DNA of 64,000 nucleotides from Salinirubrum litoreum (GTDB lineage: Archaea; Halobacteriota; Halobacteria; Halobacteriales; Haloferacaceae): the NCBI RefSeq assembly GCF_020567425.1, contig NZ_JAJCVJ010000002.1:1033068-1097067 (forward strand), given 5' to 3'. The notes below the pieces were generated by a model. It worked only from the letters and a program-made list of their open reading frames with translations, ran no database searches and was not told where the DNA came from. Both the position numbers and the translations under genes were made by a program. Position 1 is the first letter of the stretch. Every line of letters begins with the position of its first letter. Positions 60,595 through 64,000 of the stretch are shown here, one piece after another.

Positions 60595-62268
60595 ATGCTA
60601 CTCGACGGGGACCGGCGCGCCCAGTCCAACGTGATCGGGATCATCCTGATCATCGGGCTGGCGTTGAGTACCTCTGTCGTCGTCGTCGCGCTGGGCGGCA
60701 GTTCGATCAGTCAGTATCAGGAGGAGGCACAACTCCGGAGTGCTGAACACGCCCTCTCGGAGTTGGACTCGAAACTCAGTCTCGTCGCACTCTCCGAGGG
60801 AATCTCCTCACGGAGCATCGACCTCGGGTTGACGAACGACGAGAGCGTCTCCGTCGAGGACGCCGGACATCTCGAAATCTGGATGACACCGAGTGGCGGC
60901 GGCCCCAGAACCGACATCGTGGACCAGGACCTCGGGACCATCCGCTACGACGGACCGGGCGAGGAGAGCATCGCGTACCAGGGCGGCGGCGTCTGGCGAC
61001 GGTCGGCCGGCGGGACGACGATGGTCTCGCCGCCGGAGATGCACTACCGAGGCCGGACGCTGACGGTTCCACTCGTCACCGTCGACGGTGCAGTCGGCGG
61101 GTCGAACGGGCGAATCACGGCGGAGAAGACCGGACAGACGCCCAAGTTCCCGATCACCGGCGACCCGGACCGGTCGAACGCGGTCCAGGACAAGCAGATC
61201 TTCATGAAGGTCCAGAGCGACTACTACCGGGCGTGGGGGCAGTTCTTCGGGACCCGACTCGGCGGGACGGTCAACTACTACCAGAGCAACCGGACCGCGC
61301 GGATGAAACTCGTCGCACCGGCCAACGCTCCGCCGTTACAAGGTGGTCTCGTCTCGACGCACGCCGGGAGCCAGATCGAGATGAAGGGCGGCGGTGGGTC
61401 GGCCGCGTTCATCGACACCTACGACTCGGACAGTGCGCCCTACTCGTTCACCGGGACCGTCGCGGGGACGGTCAGCCTCTCGAACGACCTGTGGATGCGT
61501 GGCGGGACCGAGGTCTACGCCGACGTGACGGTCCCGCCGGGCTACAGCACCGACACGAAGGGCGGTTCCGACATCAAGGGCAGCGTCGGGACGAACGACG
61601 TGGACGTGTCCGACGTGGGACCGCTGGTCAACGACCAGCAGAGCACGCTCTCACAGGACGCCAACAACGACAACGACGCTACCTCGGCGATCACGTCCAG
61701 TGACCAACTCGATCCCGGACAGACGACGTGGACGCTGACGAACGGGAACTACTACATCGACGGCGATCTCACGTTGGCCGGCGGCGAGACACTCGTCATC
61801 GACAACTCCGGCGGCGAGGTCAACCTCGTCGTGGACGGCGACGTCGCACTCAACGGCGGCCAGATCGAGGTCGCCGACGGCAGTGGAAGCAAGGTCAGCA
61901 TCTACATGACCGGCAACACGCTCGACATCGACAGCGGCGGCGGAAGCGTGATCCCCGGCGACAAGTCGCCGAAGCTCTGGCTCTACGCCGGACCCGGACT
62001 CCTGATAGACATCCGCAACTCCGGCACCGAGTTCGTCGGCGTCATCTACGCCCCGGACGACAGTCTCGGCAACGGCAACGTCAACATCCAGGCACAGGGG
62101 CAGGTCTCCGGGGCGGTCGTCGGCGGGAGCACGACGCTCCGCAGTGGTGCGTCGATCCACTACGACCGGGCACTCGACGGCGTGGACCCACTCGCCGGCG
62201 GGTCGCCGTTCCCGGAACTGACGTACCTGCACGTCACGGTAAACGAAGTCGAAGTCGACGAAGCGTAG
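60595..62268 (+). CDS. Large pilin-like protein with C-terminal beta domain
   Basis: 557 residues. DRRAQSNVIGIILIIGLALSTSVVVVALGG is an archaeal type IV pilin-type N-terminus: a charged lead ending in RRA, then a 20-residue hydrophobic helix. The next 180 residues resemble the outer domain of other haloarchaeal pilin-like proteins (RSAEHALSELDSKLSLVALS... LEIWMTPSGG). From about 255 a long beta-helix-like domain follows (NYYIDGDLTLAGGETLVIDNSGGEVNLVVDGDVALNGG; LWLYAGPGLLIDIRNSGTEFVGVIYAPD), which is not a pilin feature and suggests an adhesin or surface display role. It has its own promoter. Confidence 0.85.
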   Translation: MLLDGDRRAQSNVIGIILIIGLALSTSVVVVALGGSSISQYQEEAQLRSAEHALSELDSKLSLVALSEGISSRSIDLGLTNDESVSVEDAGHLEIWMTPSGGGPRTDIVDQDLGTIRYDGPGEESIAYQGGGVWRRSAGGTTMVSPPEMHYRGRTLTVPLVTVDGAVGGSNGRITAEKTGQTPKFPITGDPDRSNAVQDKQIFMKVQSDYYRAWGQFFGTRLGGTVNYYQSNRTARMKLVAPANAPPLQGGLVSTHAGSQIEMKGGGGSAAFIDTYDSDSAPYSFTGTVAGTVSLSNDLWMRGGTEVYADVTVPPGYSTDTKGGSDIKGSVGTNDVDVSDVGPLVNDQQSTLSQDANNDNDATSAITSSDQLDPGQTTWTLTNGNYYIDGDLTLAGGETLVIDNSGGEVNLVVDGDVALNGGQIEVADGSGSKVSIYMTGNTLDIDSGGGSVIPGDKSPKLWLYAGPGLLIDIRNSGTEFVGVIYAPDDSLGNGNVNIQAQGQVSGAVVGGSTTLRSGASIHYDRALDGVDPLAGGSPFPELTYLHVTVNEVEVDEA

Positions 62269-62294
62269 GCGACCCCCCCGTTCTGCGTCTCGGG

Positions 62295-63152
62295 CTACTC
62301 CAGCGAGACGGCGAGTTTCGTCTGCCGGAGGACGAACCGATCCGTCTCGAAGCTGTACGCCAGCGTGTCGTCGGACGGGTCGCCGTCGATGGTGGTGTAC
62401 CCACTCGGGAGCGACGACTCCAGATACCGCTGCCACGCGGGCGCGTTCGGCGACTCGATGTCGAACTGCACCGTCACCGGCGTCCCGCCGGCCTCGTCCA
62501 CGTCGGTCAGCAGTTGGCTCTCGGTTCGTTCCGCGACGATCAGCACCGCGCCGTCGCCGCCGACAGAGGCCGACCCGCGCGTGACGACCGAGGTCATGAC
62601 GGTCCGGTCGTCGGTGAAGACGAACGGCGGCCTGCTGTCCATCACCGCCCCGCCGCCGTCGTTCCGGCGGAACACCGCGCCGTTCTCGTAGCTCATCGTC
62701 GTCTGTCCCGTCTCGTACTCGATGGGGACGAACGACAGCGGGTAGTTCGTCGTCGGACCCGCCGGATCGGTCACTGTCACCTCGAACTCGGTGTTGCCGA
62801 CGACCGACAGCTGGGCGTCAGAGAGCTTCAGTTCGATCGCCCGACTCGGCGCACCTCGGGCGTACACGTCCCGGACGTTGTCGTCCAGAATCTCGAAGGC
62901 CCGGTCGGCGTTGACCGCCCGCGCGTCCGACTTGAGGTCGCCGAAGGTCCCGACCCCGCTCACGTAGAGGAAGGTGATCATCGAGAGGATCATCCCGAGC
63001 GTGATCGCGTAGCCGAGTGTGTCGCTCACGGCACGCTCGTCGACGCCGAACCGCGCCCAGCCGTCGGACGCGGCTCGCCCCGCCTCGGTTCGGGCCGCCT
63101 CGCTACCGGGAACTGGTGACGGCCGGTCGTGGCTTCCCTCGGAGCGGCTCAC
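62295..63152 (-). CDS. Pilin-like surface protein
   Basis: 285 residues. About 40 cytoplasmic residues lead to DERAVSDTLGYAITLGMILSMITFLYVSG, a pilin-like hydrophobic helix after an RAVSD-type site. The extracellular part repeats the design of the previous gene: RAFEILDDNVRDVYARGAPSRAIELKLSDAQLSVVG, NYPLSFVPIEYETGQTTMSYENGAVFRRNDGGGAVMDSRPPFVF. Its 5' end overlaps the next upstream gene by four bases. It is convergent with the larger pilin-like gene at 60595. Confidence 0.82.
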   Translation of the reverse strand: MSRSEGSHDRPSPVPGSEAARTEAGRAASDGWARFGVDERAVSDTLGYAITLGMILSMITFLYVSGVGTFGDLKSDARAVNADRAFEILDDNVRDVYARGAPSRAIELKLSDAQLSVVGNTEFEVTVTDPAGPTTNYPLSFVPIEYETGQTTMSYENGAVFRRNDGGGAVMDSRPPFVFTDDRTVMTSVVTRGSASVGGDGAVLIVAERTESQLLTDVDEAGGTPVTVQFDIESPNAPAWQRYLESSLPSGYTTIDGDPSDDTLAYSFETDRFVLRQTKLAVSLE

Positions 63153-63625
63153 GGCCGCACCCCCTCCTCGCTCAGCGTCAGGTCGCCCGAGTCGAGGACG
63201 ATGGTCACGGTCGGATTACCGGTGACGGTCGTGCCCGCGATCGGCGTGGTCGTCTTGTGGGGGATCGTCACCGTCACGTCCGGATCGGTCGTCCGCAACT
63301 CGATCTCGCTGGTTCGCAACTCCACGACGTAGCCGGCACCGGCGACCCGGTCCGGCAGGTTCGTCGAGATGCGGAGGGTTCCCGGTGTCCCCCGGAGCGC
63401 GAGGTCGTCGGCGGCGACCAACTGCGCGGCGAGTCGTTCGCCGACGACGGTCAGTTCGGCCTGTGTCGCGTTCTCGCGCTGGTCGGTCACCACGTCCGAC
63501 ATGACGAACGTCACGGTGCTGAGCAGTGCCGCGACGATGGCGATTGTGAGGACGTACGACACCTGCGAGGAGACGGCGCGGTCGCTTCCGCCGGTCGCGC
63601 GCTCGGTCTGTCGCGGCCCGATCAT
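63149..63625 (-). CDS. Pilin-like small surface protein
   Basis: 158 residues: DRAVSSQVSYVLTIAIVAALLSTVTFVMSDVV is the pilin-type helix, followed by TQAELTVVGERLAAQLVAADDLALRGTPGTLRISTNLPDRVAGAGYVVEL and a beta end. It overlaps both neighbours by 4 bases, so this is one operon of three or more pilin-like proteins. They could be minor pilins or pseudopilins; no PilB/PilC gene is in the window. Confidence 0.82.
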   Translation of the reverse strand: MIGPRQTERATGGSDRAVSSQVSYVLTIAIVAALLSTVTFVMSDVVTDQRENATQAELTVVGERLAAQLVAADDLALRGTPGTLRISTNLPDRVAGAGYVVELRTSEIELRTTDPDVTVTIPHKTTTPIAGTTVTGNPTVTIVLDSGDLTLSEEGVRP

Positions 63626-64000
63626 GCTACCGTCTCCGGTTCGTCGGGGGCGACTCGGAGCGTCGTCCGGTAGTCGATCTCGGTCGTCTCGTAGGTGACC
63701 GTCGTCTCCAGCGCGTAGACGGCGTCGACCGTGTAGGGTTGGTCGCCGCCCGCGCCGCCGCAGTCTACGCCGGGCGGAGCGGCTAGCCCACCGAACGTCT
63801 GGTCACAGTTCACCACGCCGAACAGACCGCCACCGGCGTTCTCGACGGTCATCGTCCACGTCCCGGACGCCTCGTCGCCGTTCGTGAAGTCGATCCGGTA
63901 GGGTCCGTCGACGTCCGGCGCGAACCGGTAGCCGCAGTCGGTCACGTCGAGGACCTCGCCGGTCGCCGGATCGAGACTGTACAGGAAGCCCCCACTCAGA
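63622..64000 (-). CDS. Secreted or membrane protein of the pilin-like operon (5' end outside window)
   Basis: The frame is open to the right edge, so the N-terminus is missing; 125 codons are present. The visible part is beta-rich with three cysteines (VTDCGYRF, VVNCDQTFGG, GVDCGGAGG), unusual for a halophile surface protein and suggesting disulphides. The C-terminal segment VDAVYALETTVTYETTEIDYRTTLRVAPDEPE resembles the end of other proteins in such loci. It is coupled by a four-base overlap to the next pilin-like gene. Confidence 0.7.
   Translation of the reverse strand, partial: LSGGFLYSLDPATGEVLDVTDCGYRFAPDVDGPYRIDFTNGDEASGTWTMTVENAGGGLFGVVNCDQTFGGLAAPPGVDCGGAGGDQPYTVDAVYALETTVTYETTEIDYRTTLRVAPDEPETVA

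Overview
The window is chromosomal DNA of a halophilic archaeon (class Halobacteria). It is very GC-rich. The proteins are strongly acidic (Asp/Glu-rich, Lys-poor). Many genes have a TATA-like box about 25 bases before the start codon, as expected for leaderless transcripts. The rRNA operon (16S, tRNA-Ala, 23S, 5S, tRNA-Cys), an MC1 chromosomal protein, and an Orc1/Cdc6 gene beside an origin with its origin-associated genes are all haloarchaeal. I do not assign a genus.

Positions 1-19050 (all minus strand) hold a phage-tail-like contractile injection system. In transcription order the genes are: tail terminator (DUF4255), a small beta-sandwich protein, sheath, inner tube, tail-assembly protein, DUF6760 protein, second tube protein, AAA+ ATPase, DUF4157 protein, a long disordered protein, LysM adaptor, hub (gpD-like), spike (gpV-like), PAAR tip, gp25-like baseplate and a baseplate-J protein that runs off the left edge. 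I see no capsid, terminase, portal or integrase gene. The best reading is therefore an extracellular contractile injection system (eCIS), not a prophage. Its strangest feature is the sheath. About 490 residues, forming four tandem Ig-like (choice-of-anchor-D/HYDIN-type) domains, are inserted between the two conserved sheath parts and would roughly double the subunit.

Positions 19200-29300 hold single genes: a PurD-like ATP-grasp enzyme, a GNAT acetyltransferase, an SDR oxidoreductase, a membrane-anchored 2Fe-2S ferredoxin, a MATE exporter, tRNA-Arg(CCG), an APC permease with a TrkA-like RCK protein, and two conserved haloarchaeal proteins. The intergenic DNA here is rich in unexplained structure. 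There is a pair of related repeats in inverted orientation around the GNAT and SDR genes, a multi-stem inverted-repeat element, and a second partial copy of the tRNA-Arg 3' end.

Positions 29300-35450 are the minus-strand rRNA operon with four tandem promoters and visible processing stems. MC1, an AbrB-like protein, pyrD and valS follow. Positions 40600-46200 are the replication-origin region: orc1/cdc6, about 1.4 kb of origin DNA with at least six ORB-like boxes around an AT-rich stretch, then oapA, oapB and oapC. One more ORB-like box lies about 2.7 kb away, beyond oapC.

Positions 46200-64000 hold a second MATE exporter, a secreted/pilin-like/membrane-HTH group, etfBA, a polyprenyl synthase, and a small sugar-modification group (formyltransferase, Gfo/Idh dehydrogenase, DegT aminotransferase). 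A NifU-like protein, a possible 0.6-kb MITE-like element and a cluster of type IV pilin-like proteins complete the window.
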